NCBI GenBank assembly: GCA_017613855.1
Contig: JAGACY010000111.1
Coordinates: forward strand, 1 to 13,442
Length of the DNA stretch: 13,442 nt
Source of the DNA: Pseudomonadota bacterium
Lineage (GTDB): Bacteria > Myxococcota > Bradymonadia > UBA4248
Direction: 5' to 3'
Both the position numbers and the translations under genes were made by a program. Positions 12,784-13,442 of this stretch are shown one piece after another. The notes beneath the pieces were generated by a model. The model made no database searches. It was not told the DNA's origin and saw only the letters and a program-made list of their open reading frames with translations. Positions within the stretch are counted from its first letter, which is position 1. Each line of letters begins with the position of its first letter.

Positions 12784-13185
12784 ATGACAACATTGGATGA
12801 GCTCAAGGAACTGGCCATAGAAGCACAGAAAAAGGCTTACTGCCCTTATTCTAAATTTCCGGTAGGAGCAGCACTGGAATGTACCGATGGTGCTGTATTT
12901 ACAGGATGTAATGTTGAAAATGCGTCTTATCCCATTGGTATCTGTGCCGAAAGGACAGCCATGTCCAAAGCTGTCAGCGAAGGTCACCGCGATTTTAAAC
13001 GCATTGTCATTGTTGCCAATACAGCCGATTTTTGCTCACCATGCGGTATGTGCCGTCAGTTCATGTTCGAGTTTTCCCCCGGGTTGGAAGTGATTTGCCT
13101 CAATGCAAAACATGAAGCCAAATCCTATGCACTCCAAGACCTGCTCGTTCACGGTTTTAACGGAAGCAGCATGAGCAACCGATAA
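12784..13185 (+). CDS. cdd: Cytidine deaminase
   Basis: It converts cytidine and deoxycytidine to uridine and deoxyuridine in pyrimidine salvage. It is 133 residues, the size of the small tetrameric class. The motif set is complete: CPYSKFPVGAAL (20-31), NASYPIGICAERTA with zinc ligand C54 and catalytic E56, and SPCGMCRQ with zinc ligands C87 and C90. The ATG at 12784 lies nine bases after AAGGAG (12769-12774). Another ATG at 12779, out of frame and closer to the same site, gives only Met-Ser-stop, with its TGA overlapping the cdd ATG. The gene follows the HEAT-protein gene by 14 bases. After it comes a GC-rich repeat region and no further gene in the window. Confidence 0.96.
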   Translation: MTTLDELKELAIEAQKKAYCPYSKFPVGAALECTDGAVFTGCNVENASYPIGICAERTAMSKAVSEGHRDFKRIVIVANTADFCSPCGMCRQFMFEFSPGLEVICLNAKHEAKSYALQDLLVHGFNGSSMSNR

Positions 13186-13253
13186 ATGCCGGTGCGTATT
13201 GTGTAAGAAAAGACATTCGAAAGCGTATAACATATGAAAACGTAAAGTACTCA

Positions 13254-13385
13254 TTCGAAATGGGGAAGGGGCCCCATTTCGCACCGATTAACGCAAACGT
13301 TTGTTTTTATCTTTTTCAATTTTGTGGGTTCCAAGGGGCTCAGCCCCTTGGCGGGGTCCGGGGCAGAGCCCCGGCTGAATAGTAA
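13254..13385 (+). repeat. GC-rich two-module repeat, copy 2
   Basis: Module A (13254-13284) forms the perfect stem GAAATGGGG/CCCCATTTC (13257-13265 with 13272-13280) and differs from copy 1 at two positions only. The 40-base spacer is unrelated and holds CAAACGTTTG followed by T runs (13294-13317). Module B (13325-13385) has CCAAGGGGC-TCA-GCCCCTTGG and then CCGGGGC-AGA-GCCCCGG, ending CTGAATAGTAA as in copy 1. Confidence 0.92.
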
Positions 13386-13442
13386 CTCCAAAAGCGGCAT
13401 TTCCGAACAAATATCTTGACATATAACGAGTTTTTAAGTACA

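Noticed and set aside
1..13442. CRISPR array, tRNA, rRNA, transposase or toxin-antitoxin/defence genes
   Set aside because: No regularly spaced repeats with unique spacers, no tRNA- or rRNA-like sequence, and no protein with such motifs was seen on either strand.

Overview
The window looks like chromosomal DNA of a Gram-negative bacterium. YidC has the long periplasmic P1 domain of Gram-negative homologues, and the gene set (dnaX-ybaB, rpmH-rnpA-yidD-yidC-KH/R3H gene, SUI1-engB, ssb, cdd) is housekeeping. A large HEAT-repeat protein, a SUI1 factor and the mid GC content would fit an uncultured Myxococcota or deltaproteobacterial-type lineage. That placement is inference and I cannot confirm it.

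Layout. Positions 89-2589 hold dnaX and ybaB, coupled by an ATGA stop/start overlap; recR, which often follows, is absent. Positions 2908-5499 hold the classic rpmH-rnpA-yidD-yidC block for ribosome protein L34, RNase P and membrane insertion, here downstream of dnaX-ybaB rather than dnaA. After a strong terminator and a repeat-rich 380-base gap, 5880-7341 carries a KH/R3H RNA-binding protein, a SUI1 (eIF1/YciH-like) factor and the ribosome-assembly GTPase EngB, tightly packed. A short ssb lies on the minus strand (7659-8033), facing away across an 806-base AT-rich gap from an unrecognised membrane protein (8840-9613). That gene converges on an alpha/beta hydrolase (minus, 9685-10497). The hydrolase is divergent from a 722-residue HEAT-like protein (10601-12769), which is followed by cytidine deaminase (12784-13185).

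The coding part is mostly conventional; the unusual content lies in dnaX and between the genes. dnaX contains an in-frame A AAA AAG heptamer within a run of ten A. A -1 shift there gives one codon and then TGA, the same arrangement that makes the gamma subunit in E. coli. The intergenic spaces hold at least three dispersed repeat families. One is a hairpin family with invariant TAT...ATAC elements and variable outer stems (five copies, two serving as terminators). The second is a two-module GC-rich repeat of about 130 bases (two copies, with compensatory stem changes). The third is heptanucleotide tandem repeats (GAATTAC/GCATTGC/AGTGAAT types) in at least seven places. A 23-base hairpin-forming direct repeat also occurs twice in the rpmH leader.

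No CRISPR array, tRNA, rRNA, transposase or recognisable defence system was found. I see no complete new biological system; the repeat families and the dnaX recoding site are the best leads.
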